Shown here in pieces: positions 1 through 12,020 of a stretch of 64,000 bases of DNA. A model generated the notes under the pieces. That model had not been told where the DNA came from. It made no database searches and saw only the letters and a list, made by a program, of their open reading frames with translations. The number at the start of each line of letters is the position of its first letter. Within the stretch, counting starts at the first letter, position 1. The position numbers and the translations under genes were made by a program. The DNA comes from Marchantia polymorpha subsp. ruderalis (taxonomy: Eukaryota > Streptophyta > Marchantiopsida > Marchantiales > Marchantiaceae): assembly GCA_037833965.1 (NCBI GenBank), contig AP031355.1, forward strand, positions 5,047,501 through 5,111,500, in the 5' to 3' direction.

Positions 1-2562
1 CTGACATTGGGCCCAAGGATTGAGGTGTAGATTGCTCATCTCGTACGTTCGTTCAAGTCCAGACACACAGACCCAACAGTTTGAACAACGCCATCCATCC
101 TTTACTGCTTGCTTCCCGTACTCATCGACCGATACGAAACAGCGATGTCTTAAAGTTGGCCAGACCACGTGATCACAATGGCAAGGCTGCCTTCTTTTGT
201 GTGCTTGCCGTCCCTATCCTCGAGCTCGTCATCACACCGATCGGGCCTATTGTGATTGTGACGATTTCGTAAACTCGGGTCATATCGGAATGCTGGAGCT
301 CTCGAATCATCGGCATCGACTGATCTCTGTCTCGATTCTGATTTATTCATTATGTTAATTAAGACATAATGGAAAACGATAAGTTCCAAAGCTCATACAG
401 CCCACCACCTACCTACGAGTATATAAGTGATGTCCACGAGGCGAGGGAGGCAGTAGTCTTCGCGCTCGATCCTCGTCGATGCGAAGAAGTGTCCTCGAGA
501 AGCTCTGAATAGATATATATTGAATAGATCCCAATTGTTCCTTTGGTCGGAGCCCTAGAACTAGAAGTACCGCGCCCTCGCACAAGTTCGTGAGTTTGCT
601 CGATCGATAGACTGACAGACACACATTGTTGGTATCGAGCTCAGAAGACAACTACTTAATGAGCGCAGCGCGGCGAGATATCGAACGATAACAATATTCT
701 TGGACAACGCTCAAGCGGTTGGAAAGGGATCTGTTCCTAAACTTGCGTTGAAGAATGAGGAATGGATGTGAGTTGGTTGAAGAGATTGACGCATCCTACC
801 ACATTTTCAGGTGATGGCAATAATACTACTCGAGTGTGTCCCGTAGGGAGACGATTCTCAACTCTTATTATTATTTGGAGTAAACATGATGAAGATTTGA
901 TGATTGTGTGACGTTGAGATGCTAGATAGCCACCTTCACTCACGCCAAGGATTTGTGCTACTTTATAGATGTGTGATCTCTGTGAAAGTTGATAAACTTT
1001 GGTATTTCTCATGGTACTGCAGACCTTTCAGGAACCAATGTTTTTTAATATTTTATTGATTCGGCTTCTCATAAAATGAATGCAGCACTGCCACTCATCC
1101 ACGAGTAACGTAGACAGATCTTCTGTAGCTACACGCTAATATAGTCATCGAGCTATATTCGAAGGAAAAGACAGACATCAGAATTGAATACAACAGGAAG
1201 AGGAATTATCGGGAGCCGATCCAGCCACCAGGTATTATTGATTCAGATCTCTTGAACAGTTTTGAATGTAATATGTTCTATATGAAGCTAAACACAACAC
1301 CTTCACCTCGTCTTCTGCACCCACAAAGGCAAGCCTCCATCCATCCAGTCCAAATGTGGTAGAAATATACAATGTGTTTTAAATCTCTATCAGTATGTTG
1401 GAGATACACTCTGCAAGAAGCTCCTCTCCCTTTTATCCATATAATCAGATATGGAATAAAGCGTCCGTATATGTTCCTGTATGTCATCATATAAACTCAC
1501 AAATATGTCCATGTATAGATCAATTAATTCGCTATGAGAACTTTATTAAACATGTCGTTACTAGGTTCTGAGTTCTATGTAGTGGTTATCGGATATCTTC
1601 GTTTTTTTCACTAAAGGTTTAACACTGGAGTTTCACTGAAGTTTCGCTTCTGAAGTCCTCTGTAATTTGTGTAATGACTTATATGGCCTTGATAATACGA
1701 AGTAATTCTTCAGAAACTCCCCAATGGTAAGAAGACAAGGCTTCTTCAACTATTAAAATAATATTAATAGCTAATATTCAGCTCTATTATTTTTCAGAAG
1801 TTTAGGTAGAGCAGAATCGTCTCGAAGGGTTAATCTGTAACAGGTTATGTAGGAAAAGGCTTAAGTTCTGGTATAGTAGTTTGTATAGAGGTGGATTCCG
1901 TATTCTCTTTCCTCGTACACAACGCATCATACTTTTAGATTCAAATAAGTTAACAGTTGAAGTGAGCTCCCATCAGGTTCGTGACCTTGTATTGAATCCG
2001 GTCAAAGGTTAGTGTAGCTGACATGCTATGTGGTGTCACTAAGCTCATAAAAGGACTTATCTGATATGGCTTCATCGGGCATTGAGTTCAGGATTACTTC
2101 TACTAGGGACGATAAAAGCTACTACGAAAGATTCATGTAGACAATCCAATAGTCAGAACTGTGGAACCGATTTTGGCATTGATGGAACTGACCAGCACTC
2201 CCTCGTCTATTGTCACCTGATAGAGAAAGCTGGATATATAAGACTTAATAATACGATCATATTATCAGTTTGTGAGTTTGGCATGGATGGTCAAATAGAC
2301 ATGATTTTGATTTTGGCGCTGTTTAGTCTATTGGATGAAATGAAAGTCAACGGAAAATTATTATACGAACAGATCTCGAAGCAACAAACGAAGGAATAAA
2401 ATAATCCTCAAACCAGTTGATTTTTGGAGATTCTTGTGATGTAATATATCCCACGCTGTACGGGTTGAACTAAGTCACTGTATTCCAACATTTTGCTGAT
2501 GAACATCGTTCGATGTGATTGGAAGGTGCAGGCTGTGAATTATTTGCGAATATTTGGTCATC
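1..2562. other. AT-rich intergenic DNA upstream of the F-box gene
   Basis: I see no convincing coding sequence on either strand. The open frames here are short, start with TTG or GTG, and resemble no family I recognise. The last few hundred bases must include the promoter and 5' leader of the F-box gene, but I could not single out a TATA box or other element with confidence. Confidence 0.5.
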
Positions 2563-4029
2563 ATGAACAAAAAAGGACGCCGACGAGCCAGACAGATCAG
2601 TCTTCGAAGTGCAGCCGATTCTCCAAGACCGAGCAAAATTCGGAAACGCAACAACGCCTCGTCGAATCCTGGGTCCAAGCATGCGGACGATGAGGAGCAA
2701 GACGAAGCCTCTGTCTTGGATGAGATACCAGATGGACCGCTGGAGATGATACTCAGTCGTCTGTCCGTGGTGGAGATTCTGCAAGGCAGAACGGTGTGCA
2801 AGAGATGGAAGAACGTGATCGACTCGCCGACCTTCGCCAAGTTCCATGACCTGACGAACGCATCGTGTCCGGAGCCATGTTTCATGCTGCATTGGATCGT
2901 AGGAAGGCACCACGTGATGCGAGCATACTTCCCGTTCGCGGATACGTGGAGAGCTCTGCCGGCCTCGACGATCCAGCCGCAGAGGAGCGGGTACAACACA
3001 CGTGCCAGGAAGAATCTCGTCGCGCCGCCCATCGTCGCATTGCGAGTGGACCTGTCCCGATTCGATCGAGGCTTTTGGTGCGTGCACTCCAAATACTTCG
3101 GCCCTTTCCGGCAGACCGGCCGCAGACGGAGGTACAGAACGCTCTCGGACATTTACGGCTTCAAACTCACGGTCCACAATCCGGTGTCGGGCTGGTGCAC
3201 GCTGCTGCCGGCGCATCCGGATCCGCAGCTGAACTCGCACCCGCAATGCGGAGTTTCCGTCATCACCAACAGCCGCGACCGGAGCTTCCAGGTTCTGTGC
3301 GCGGGAGTGTACCTGCACAACTACGACGAGGAGGCGGCGACCGGAGAACCGGCTCAGTGCCCGATCACGCTGCTGTTCGACTCGATCTCGAACCAGTGGT
3401 CGCGAGTCGCCGACCTCCCACTGGACTATCTCGCCTTCCGGGGCGACGACACGAAGCAGGCCACGCGCGCCGACTGCGGTAACATCTCGTACTTCGTAGT
3501 CCAGCGGTTCCATCAGCTGCTGCTGCTGGCGTTCGACCGCGACGCCGGGTCGTGGACCGTCGTGCCCGGCTGCATGCCGCAGCAGGAGAGCTCTTACATG
3601 TTCGACGCCATCACGCTCGTGCCGTCGTCGACGACGCGGTCGCTGATCCTGGCCTTCCGAAACGGGCCCGTGAACAGCCTCTTCAGCGGCCAGGGCCTCT
3701 TTCCGCTCATCTTCTCGTGGAGCCTGGAGGCGTCGCCGGACGTCCAGGACTGGACCCTGATGGACGTGCCGGCGCCGCCGCTGCTGAACTTCCCGGCCGA
3801 TTATCGCCATCTGCTGTTCACTTTCAGGTGGTACGCCAAAGGGGATTTCATGTTCTTCACTTGCACCGAGTTGTGGGGCATGGGGGCCCTCATCTTCAAC
3901 TTGGTTCTCCGCCAGTGGAAGCCCATCTCCATCGCTGCCAGTGGCCTCGCTCATCCGTTCGATACCATTCCTCAGATCGTCCCGTTCGAGGTGCAGCTCT
4001 CGTCGGTTCTCAATTTGAGTGCGTACTAG
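2563..4029 (+). CDS. F-box protein, probably with a C-terminal propeller-like region
   Basis: This uninterrupted single-exon frame encodes 488 aa. The N-terminal 50 residues are basic (KKGRRRAR) and then acidic. An F-box follows at about residues 52-93, starting LDEIPDGPLEMILSRLS and running through VCKRWKNVI. F-box proteins recruit targets to SCF (SKP1-cullin) ubiquitin ligases through this motif; the rest of the protein would choose the substrate. The C-terminal 390 residues carry repeated aromatic and WxxLP-like patches, as in plant F-box/Kelch-type proteins, but I cannot assign clear kelch repeats. I chose the ATG at 2563; the frame extends three codons upstream only through a TTG. The coding part is much more GC-rich than its flanks. 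Substrate and pathway are unknown. It is the only apparently intact host gene in the window. Confidence 0.85.
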   Translation: MNKKGRRRARQISLRSAADSPRPSKIRKRNNASSNPGSKHADDEEQDEASVLDEIPDGPLEMILSRLSVVEILQGRTVCKRWKNVIDSPTFAKFHDLTNASCPEPCFMLHWIVGRHHVMRAYFPFADTWRALPASTIQPQRSGYNTRARKNLVAPPIVALRVDLSRFDRGFWCVHSKYFGPFRQTGRRRRYRTLSDIYGFKLTVHNPVSGWCTLLPAHPDPQLNSHPQCGVSVITNSRDRSFQVLCAGVYLHNYDEEAATGEPAQCPITLLFDSISNQWSRVADLPLDYLAFRGDDTKQATRADCGNISYFVVQRFHQLLLLAFDRDAGSWTVVPGCMPQQESSYMFDAITLVPSSTTRSLILAFRNGPVNSLFSGQGLFPLIFSWSLEASPDVQDWTLMDVPAPPLLNFPADYRHLLFTFRWYAKGDFMFFTCTELWGMGALIFNLVLRQWKPISIAASGLAHPFDTIPQIVPFEVQLSSVLNLSAY

Positions 4030-5726
4030 TCACGGTCCGAATGCTCGATCAGACTTGGCATCACCCTGTGTGCCCATGGACGATACGAAAAGCTTGACAT
4101 TGTAGACATTGCCAACTATATATATATATATATCACAGCGTCTTTCGACTGCGAGAGAGAGAAGGATTGTGGATAATGATGATGTGGGGATGAGGACAAG
4201 TTGGAATGGTCGCCATGGTGGTGATATACACTCGATGAAAGTTATGAGGCAAAATGTCTGACGGGGATTAAACCAACCCAAGCGAAACGGGTGAGGGAAG
4301 ATGGTGGTCTGACGATGATATCGATAGAGACTTAAGCCCCGAGTTCAGGATAACTCCAGCCAGTATGACTGACAGACAGAAAGACAGGTCGGATGATGGA
4401 GATCAAGACTCTTGTTTGCAAGATCATTACTTATGGACTTGAGGGGAGTTGCTGCGTAGCTAGTTGTGTTTCTATATTCTCACCATCATGCCAGTGCAAG
4501 GAGTTACGAATAATGCACTGCTATTTTAGATAGCATCCTAAGAAAATTGAAGGGTTTATGCAGAGATTACTGGAATAGGGCATATGATCGTACGAATCTC
4601 CTCTTTTAAATGGTTTGTAGAAACTAGTCTAAGCTATTTCAAATACTGGCGTAAATCTATTTGTTTGTCTGGCAGGAATGTTTATCTAGGTTGAGCCTAA
4701 TGTAACGACTTGAAACAAGAAAAAAGGAAAAAAAATCTTGTATCGTTTGTTTTAATTTATCATGAATATGATAAGTTATGAAGTCAATAAATATGTAAAT
4801 ATATATCATATTGTACAAAATACCTCTATAATTTGTGTGTAATATGATTATCATGAAAGCTTGTGCTTAAAGATAGTTTTTATACGTATACATGTAAACG
4901 TCGTCATGATTAATTACATATCATTGAAATTTCATTGTTATAAATGCTATGAGCAGTCTTCAATTTCTCAATTATGATAATTATACTTCTAAATATCGAA
5001 ATATCAGAAAAGTTTGATCATAAGTATGGTTACAAGTCAGACAGATGTACTTAAATTCTAATTCTATGATTATTTTACATTCACTAGTCACCAATAGGAA
5101 GCAATTTTCATTTGCAAGGGTTTACTCAACTTTCATGGTTGTTGTTAGAGAAGTAAATGTTTGTCGTTGTGATCATGTGCTACTGCTTGGGTTTCCATCC
5201 TCTCGGTCGTCGAGAGCTTCGTCGATTGCGGCGGGTTGGAGAGGATCCGCGTGCGAGCCAATTGGAGAGGGTGTAGAGTGGAATTAATTGCTGGGAGCAG
5301 GTCGTCCGTCTCCTGCGAGCCCGCCGGGACGAGTCGTGCGACCGAGAGAGAAGGCGAGGAGGCCGTGAAGAAGGTTCGCCGTGAGGAGGAGGACGAGAAG
5401 GAGAGCGGGGAGCGGGGAGGTGAATGAGGAACGACATTTTCAAGGTCACGGCAGGTTTGGCAGGTCAGCGTCAGTCTGGTCTGCGGAGGTTTCGAGACTT
5501 GGGATGCTGTAAAGGAGGCGTGGGTGGGAGAATAGCTTGAAGTAGGGAGATGGGTGGCAGGTTGGTGGTGCTCGTGCAATTGTTGGGAGGAGGAGTGAAG
5601 GTCGCAGTCGTGGAAGAGGAGGAGAATTGGTGGATTTGGCAAAATCGGTAGTGAGTGACAGGCGGGGTTAGGGTAAAGGCTGGCATATTGGGAATTAATT
5701 AATGCGGGGGCGAGAGCTGTAGCAAC
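4030..5726. other. Intergenic region with a TA microsatellite and a purine-rich tract
   Basis: No gene is recognised. A (TA)n run lies at about 4116-4133. The stretch 4500-5100 is AT-rich. About 5200-5440 is strongly purine-rich on the + strand (GAGGAGGAGGACGAGAAGG-like), which gives long proline/serine-rich open frames on the - strand that I consider shadows. This tract could be the 5' leader or promoter of the possible exon at 5727. Confidence 0.4.
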
Positions 5727-5876
5727 ATGAGTGTGCGTATGCTGTCTCGGCCCCCGTCGACAAACGCCAATTCGTCGAATGCGGGAATTGCAGTGTCTCT
5801 GGCTCCCCCTGCATCCATCCTCAATTCCACGTCCTCGTCCCCTCCTTCGTTCGCTCCTACTCTGGTGGAGTTCGAG
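5727..5876 (+). CDS. Possible first coding exon of an unidentified gene
   Basis: An ATG at 5727 opens exactly 50 codons (MSVRMLSRPPSTNANSS at the start, then a proline/serine-rich stretch, ending TLVEFE). They run into a good plant splice donor, GAG|GTATGT, at 5877. The exon length is a multiple of three. A purine-rich leader precedes it. I cannot identify the protein and found no convincing next exon downstream, so this may be a gene fragment or a chance open frame. Transcript evidence would decide. Confidence 0.25.
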
Positions 5877-6344
5877 GTATGTCCTGATTCATGAGACTTC
5901 CCCTCTTTTTACGTGTGTCCCCTTACTTGGATAACCTGTGTTGATCCTATACTGCAACTATTCTCACGGGTTTTGAACCCAAGATACGCAGGATCGAAGA
6001 CCGAAGAGCCATTGGGTCATGATTGCTCAAAGATGCTTCTATTGGTTCGAACTGTATGTCTAGTATTTGATGCCGAAATTTGTATACAGCTGTAGCGGCC
6101 TGTTGTTCATATGCTCTGATCTCCTTAGCGAAGGTTGTTTACCAAAATGCTTGACTTAATGATCGATCGACTTGCATGATGTATCAAAATCAGTGAAGAC
6201 AGTGATGGAGTTCAATCTCGGGAGCGAAGTTGTACTGCCACCAGACAGTTTCCTCAGCTTGCGTCTACCTTTCGTGTATTACTCCGAACTGGACGGAGTC
6301 CCATCAAGCCCCTACTCCTGCCTTTAAAGGGTATTAATCAAAAC

Positions 6345-6398
6345 TCATTACCAACCTAGTCCTTTAAGTTACTTTAAATCGGACTAGGTTGGTAATGA
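6345..6398. repeat. Perfect 18-bp hairpin
   Basis: TCATTACCAACCTAGTCC at 6345-6362 is exactly reverse-complementary to 6381-6398, with an 18-nt loop between them that is itself partly self-complementary (TTTAA/TTAAA). It lies between the possible exon at 5727 and the NT-C2 pseudogene. It could be a small MITE remnant or a transcribed hairpin; no target duplication is obvious. Confidence 0.6.
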
Positions 6399-6572
6399 TT
6401 TCATCAACTCCTTCGTAATTGTTCAAGGCAGCTGACTCTACGTTTTGTTACTTTTCAAATGCACTGCAAACCACAAATCAAACTGTCAGTGAAAAGTATT
6501 GTATTTAAGAGTAAGAATACGTAACAAAAGGCAGTCGGGGAGGGGGGAAGTACTCATTAGATCAGAATTCAC

Positions 6573-9500
6573 CTTCGTAATTGCTCCTTATACATGGCGT
6601 TAGTTTCGATCTGCTCGGATGATTCATTGTCTAAGGCGATAACCTTATCCATTAGATTTCCGAACTTGGCAGTGTCCTTGAATCGGTTGAAACGGGATTC
6701 TATTTGCTCATTCTCCTGCAAAAGACAAATTCAGTTCAACTATAATGTTTATAACTGAAACTTCGCAGACTAACTGAAAATTTTGGTTAGAAAATTTTAG
6801 TTCCATTTTGGTTCTAATAACATTTTATTAGGTAGCTTTTATGTAAGTTATTTATGAATAGAAAAATCATTATAAAAGTCCACAGCCTGTTACCACTTCA
6901 AACAACAGAACTGTAAAGTCTAAAAAGCGCAAAATGCAAATCCACGGTAGCGTATGCAAATTGCTTGCAAAATGGAAAGAGAATGGGACATTTCGAGGGA
7001 GAGTAAGATGGGAAGAGTGGAGCATGAAAGACAACATTTACTAAACACAAGACCTCTTGAAGCCGATGAACTTATGCGGCACTTCCTGAGTGCTGAGCTG
7101 AGAAACAAGCTCGCGTTCCCGTCTGGCTAAGATTGAACATTGATTTTGGAGCCTTTGAAGCTGCAATACACATGGAAGTCAGACAATTTTCTCAATACAC
7201 CTGTTGGTTAATCCTAGTCGGACATAAAATACGATAATTATCGCTAATGAAGACAACAATTGAAACACCATATCAAAACTGCGCACACCTCCATTTGGAG
7301 TTGGTCCATTCCTAAATCAGGGCCACCCTGAATGAGCTGGTCATTGGCCATCTGGAGTAGTTCAATCTTGTTGTAAAGATCGGACTCCTTGGAGCTGTAG
7401 TCCCGTTTCAAGGAGTCCATCTCCATTGTCTTCTTTTTTATCAGGCCCTTTTCACAATGATTAAGCCGTAGAAACCGATTAGCTTCGAAACTTTTGACCG
7501 AGTACAGCTGAGATTTTAACTTTCATGAGAATCATCAGGATAACTATTCACCTCCAACACGGCGACCTTTCCGCGTAGCTCGTGTAGCTCCTTGGCTTCT
7601 CTAGAGGGAGAACTATTCAGCATGCTGTTGGACCCCGAAAGTGATCTTTGAAAGTAACTGGGGCTACCATCATTCCTTCCCGTGGGTGAATCTTGACTCC
7701 GCTTTGATGCAGAGAGAGCTTCTAGACGTCCCTTCGTCAACGATACCTCCTCCTGTAGCGTCAACACCTGCTATTTCAGAAGTTTCTCCCTGTCTTCCCC
7801 AGCTTCAATGAGTTTCCTCAAGTCACTCTTCTCGGTATCAGCGTTGAATAGCTCCTTCTCCAATTTTAAAAAGCGCTCATCGAAGTTACGTATCACGAGG
7901 TTTAACGCACTTATTTCTTCTTTGCCGGCGGAGACCTCCAGCTCCAGGTCTTGTATTCGAGATTTGCTAAGAAGCTCATTTTCGGATACTTCCTGGAGAG
8001 TGTTCTCCAAAGCCAATTTTTTTCGGTCTATTTCTATGATGTCTTCTTTCGAATGCTCTTATTTTTAAAAGTTGGGAAGCACTGCGACCAAAGACACCTC
8101 TGTTTTCTACAATTTCTTGCCTTGCTTTCTGCAGGCTGTGTTCCAGTTCCTCCTTCTCCCTTCGGAGAGTCGAACACCTGCCCTCCCACAGAGCTTTAGC
8201 ATTCGTTACGGAACGTATATCGCCTTCCAACAGCCTCCGTTCATCTTCCAGGACGGCAGCTTTCTCCAAGGAAATACTCCGCTCCACCTCCGCCCTCGAG
8301 TACCTCTCTTCCAGTACAGCGAGTTCTTTCTCACGGGACTCCAAAGCTGCCCTGACATCTGCCAAACTGCGCTCTAATTCCGCATTGGATCGAGTCGCTG
8401 TATCGCCAGAATTTCGGAGGGAGACTGAACGTAAGTTGGCATCCTCCGCTTGTCTGCGGGCCTGTTCAGCCTCATTTCGAGATTCCTTCAGTTGCTTTTG
8501 AAGATTGTCGTTAGCCGTCCGCAACTCTGCGACTGATCGCTGCATGCCAACAACGGAAGTATCATTGCTTTCGAGCATACTTCTCAGATTGTCCTCAGAA
8601 GCAGCTAGCTTGCTCTTCAGCTCCACGACCAGGAGTTCCATGCTTGTTGCATCAGAACCAGGCAAGCTGTCATTGAGCCGAATATTTGGACCTCCTTCTC
8701 AGATTGTCCTCAGAAGCAGCTAGCTTGCTCTTCAGCTCCACTACCAGGAGTTCCATGCTTGTTGCATCAGAACCAGGCAAGCTGTCATTGAGCCGAATAT
8801 CTGGACCTCCTCTGGTAGAGGATATTAATTTCTCACTCAACTCCACATTCTCGTTTGTAAGTTCCTTGACTTCTGTTTTCCAGGTCCTCTACGTCTTGCG
8901 TGAGCCTCTCCACCATTATTTTGAGCCCTTTTATTCTCACTTCGTAACCATCCTTTGAAAATGGCGGGGATTTTTCTGCAATTTTCTCCTGCAGCGAGTT
9001 GAACTTCTGCTTCCAGTACTTCTCCTGCTGGAGATCCTCTTCAAGCCTGTGCTTATCAGTCTTGAGGGCTTCTACTTCTAACCTACTTTCTTCTAATGAT
9101 TCTTCAACGTCATTGATAGCAAGGACCAGCTCCATGTTGGAATCCTGTGTCTTTCGCACTTGAGCAGTCAAACTGAAATTCAGTTCTTTCTGGTATCGCA
9201 TTTCTGGTATCAACTCACGGATCTTTTGCTGAGCGTCCTCTACCTTCCATCTAGCGTTTCCTTCTCCAGTCTCTCGTTCTTCAAACGCCATCTTCGATGA
9301 GTGTGTTGGAGATAACACATTATCAGAAGAAAAGGCGCGACCATTTCCATTCTGTCTTGGAGTGGACGGCTCCAAAGGATCGATGCTTAGTCTCGCACCT
9401 CATTCATCCTGTTAGTGACCCAAAAAGCTCGCATCAGATTCTTTTCAAGCTTGAGTTTCAGACCTCTACTATGCCCACGAAACACTGATGCATCCAGATG

Positions 9501-10483
9501 AATTATGCCAGCTACAAATCAAATCATATGCTTCACAAATATTCATGTTCAGTAGTATTGTTTGTAACGTGCATGCAAACTGTATTACTGAAGTTTCACT
9601 CCGTCGACTAACCTTCATGAAGGATGTCCGCGTATTTGATTTGGGGGCGCTGTTGTTGGAGTTTGCACTCCCAATGGTAATGTTACCAGATTTGTCTTAA
9701 TCCTCCATATCCTCTGTCACTAACTCGTTCACCTCCGGCACTCGCGCTCTTTTAAGCCTAGAAAGATTCAGAAGAAATCAATCAGAATTACGAAACTGAG
9801 TGTTGAGTGTGTTGAAACTGAAAACTCAGAAGTCGGAATAAATTACATACCCTCTATCTGAGCGCGGAGTTATACAAGTGATTGTAACATGTAAAATGCT
9901 ACCGTAATAACAGTTTTTCAGAGTCCACTACGTCTGCGTTGGATTATTGGGCTGTGTGAATTCGGCAATATTCACAACGGCCTCTCCTAATACACCAGAC
10001 CGTGATGATCCCTGCCAAAAAAAGACACGATTATTGTTAGCTACCAAAGTTGGCGGAAATGGCGGAAATCGACTGCAGCGAGGAGGAGACGAGAGACTTT
10101 ACCGTGGACACAATAAACTTGTATGGCTTCTCCAGATACTCGTGGGTCTTCGTATCCTTTAGCAGCTTCGCAGTTTCGATGACACTGTCGGTCTAATGGC
10201 AATTCCCATTTTTACAGATAGCTCTAGTGGTTTTGTAACTTATCTTCCTCGTGTCTAGAGGAATCAGGGCAACAACAAATTTCTCCCATCCGGCGAGTGG
10301 AATCTGCAGAAAATGTTCACACAATCACAGAATCAGCCATTACAGATCATCACCCACGATCACCTCAAATCCAATGAGAAATGAAATGAAAAATTGTACA
10401 CTTACCTTGGACGCATGGAAGGTGATTTTAAAGTCCAGCAATTCCTTGACTTTTTCCCCACTTCTCTTCAAGGATTTAAACAT
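6573..10483 (-). pseudogene. NT-C2 domain / long coiled-coil protein (myosin-heavy-chain-related type), disabled
   Basis: Spliced exons are readable on the - strand. Exon 1 (10483-10406) starts MFKSLKRSGEK and ends at a GTAAGTG donor. Exon 2 (10303-10103) has GWEKFVVALIP and ICKNGNCH; exon 3 (10011-9851) has GSSRSGVLGEA and SILHVTITC. These are hallmarks of the NT-C2 (EEIG1/EHBP1 N-terminal) domain of plant coiled-coil proteins. Exon 4 is 9757-9613. Exons with long coiled coil (RKTQDSNMELVLA and on) run to about 8.0 kb, then 7.77-7.54, 7.43-7.29, 7.16-7.05 and 6715-6573 kb. Many lesions disable it: TAG for the conserved W at 10193-10195, TAG at 9928-9930, TAA at 9697-9699, TGA at 9400-9402, an extra A near 8880, a 115-bp duplication, a frame change near 8070 and TAG at 7771-7773. 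Cellular role of the family is poorly defined. The 3' end may continue below 6573. Confidence 0.8.
8581..8810. repeat. 115-bp tandem duplication inside the coiled-coil exon
   Basis: 8581-8695 and 8696-8810 are near-identical copies, both starting TTCTCAGATTGTCC and ending ACCTCC. As 115 is not a multiple of three, the duplication shifts the reading frame of the NT-C2 pseudogene. Confidence 0.85.
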
Positions 10484-10571
10484 CTTGGATGTCTAATACT
10501 CATTCAAGTCTATACTGTAAATCAAACGTAAGCGTTTGCTTGTAAGGAATCGTGATCAAATCGGTGATTTC

Positions 10572-10687
10572 CTCTTCTCTTCTCTCTGGTGTTGATCACA
10601 CATCTCCAATTTTCCAAGTCTCCTCTCACCTCTTCTCTTCTCTCTGGTGTCGATCACACATCTCCAATTTTCCAAGCCTCCTCTCAG
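10572..10687. repeat. 58-bp direct repeat, two copies
   Basis: Two adjacent 58-bp units start at 10572 and 10630 (CTCTTCTCTTCTCTCTGGTG, then GATCACACATCTCC). They lie just outside the left arm of the long inverted repeat that follows, upstream of the first exon of the NT-C2 pseudogene. Confidence 0.8.
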
Positions 10688-11522
10688 GCCCAGATTCGCG
10701 TGCCCCATCAGGAATTCATCTCAGACTTTTCACCCGTCGCTTTCACCAGTCCTTTTCCTACAGTATCTGTCTCATCTACTTCGCGCTTCAACGCTATGGT
10801 TGAAATGCGCCTATTCAACACGATCATTGAAATACTAGCATTCACCTGGAAAGTTGAACCTGAGCTAAAACTTCACAAGAGATGGAACTACTAGGTTACA
10901 AATCCGGGCTCCCGATCACCAAAAAAAATTGAAAAAAAGAAAATCAGTGCGAGAAACTCATCGGAATTACTAAACCTACTACTTAAAACCTGAGCAGAGC
11001 AGAGATGAACGACTGGGTTACAAATCCGGGCTCCCGATCACCATGAAGAACTGAGATGAACGACTGGAGTACAAATAGGGATGGTGATAGGGAGCCCCGA
11101 TTTGTACCCTAGTCGTGCATCTCAGTTCTTTATATTGAACGGGAGCCCGGATTTGTAACCCAGTCATTCATCTCTGCTCTGCTCAGGTTTTAGTTAGTAG
11201 GTTTAGTAGTTTTGAAGATTTTTCCGCATTGATTTTCATCTTGTCAATTTTTATTGGTGATCAGGAGCCCGGATTTGTAACCCAGTAGTTCCATCTCTTG
11301 TGAAGTTTTAACTCAGGTTCAACTTTCGCGGTGAATGCTAGTATTTCAACGATCGTGTTGAATAGGCGCATTTCAACCATAGCGTTGAAGCGCGAAGTAA
11401 ATGGGACAGGTAGTGTATATTTATTCTTGAGCAGAGGTCAAGAGTTCAAAAACGACTGGTGAAAGCGACGGATGAAAAGTCTGAGATGAATTTCTGGTGG
11501 GGCACTCGACTCTGTGACTGAG
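10685..11522. repeat. Long imperfect inverted repeat (foldback element)
   Basis: The left arm, about 10685-11065, matches the right arm, about 11090-11522, in reverse complement over nearly 400 bp. Both contain, for example, CATCTCAGACTTTTCA, GGTTGAAATGCGCC and a recurring GGTTACAAATCCGGGCTCCC block. The two arms differ by scattered substitutions and small gaps. The block GGGCTCCCGATCACC recurs within each arm. No transposase is present. It lies between the NT-C2 and RWA pseudogenes and would form a long hairpin if transcribed. Confidence 0.75.
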
Positions 11523-12020
11523 AGCTACCGATCACCAAGAAGAACTGAAAGTTCAAAACACTCGTCCACCACCACCATAGCTAACTTGCCCAGAGACAGC
11601 CCGCCATTCTCACAAGCCCACCACCACCACCACCATGGGCCGCACCAGCAAACCTAACGCACTCCTCCTCCTCCTCCACCGGGCGCGCTCGCGTTTCCTT
11701 CAATGAGAATTCCGGCTCCCCTCCAACCGGAACGTCAAAGCATCGTCTTTTTCCCGCCCTAAAGACGCCCGGCACCAGCAGCACAAGCACAAACACCAGC
11801 ACCACCACCCGAAGAAGACAGTGCAGTGCGCCCACGAGAGGCAATTGTTGAGCTGCTGCAACACATGGGGAAACTGGCATTAGTCGCGCCCCGGGTGATT
11901 ATAAACTCAATTGCGCTCCTCCTCCTCTGCTTCCCGTTAGCCCCGCCCCGTTGCTCCACGCTCCCGATCGCTCCCCGATCGATCGCACAACGGCCTGGGC
12001 GTCCTCCCGCTGCTGCACCA
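11523..12020. other. Region between the inverted repeat and the RWA remnant
   Basis: It contains CCA/CCT-rich simple sequence (about 11618-11690 and 11760-11815) and GC-rich DNA. The open frames on both strands are low-complexity and I regard none as a gene. The RWA reading frame of the next feature does not continue into it: after about 12021 the family's expected transmembrane sequence is lost. Confidence 0.4.

Noticed and set aside
2470-3954. 494-codon ORF antisense to the F-box gene
   Set aside because: A long antisense frame of the kind GC-rich genes produce; no domain, while the + strand has a clear F-box.
5145-5642. 165-codon ORF on the - strand
   Set aside because: A serine/proline-rich translation of a purine-rich tract, with no family resemblance; probably composition.
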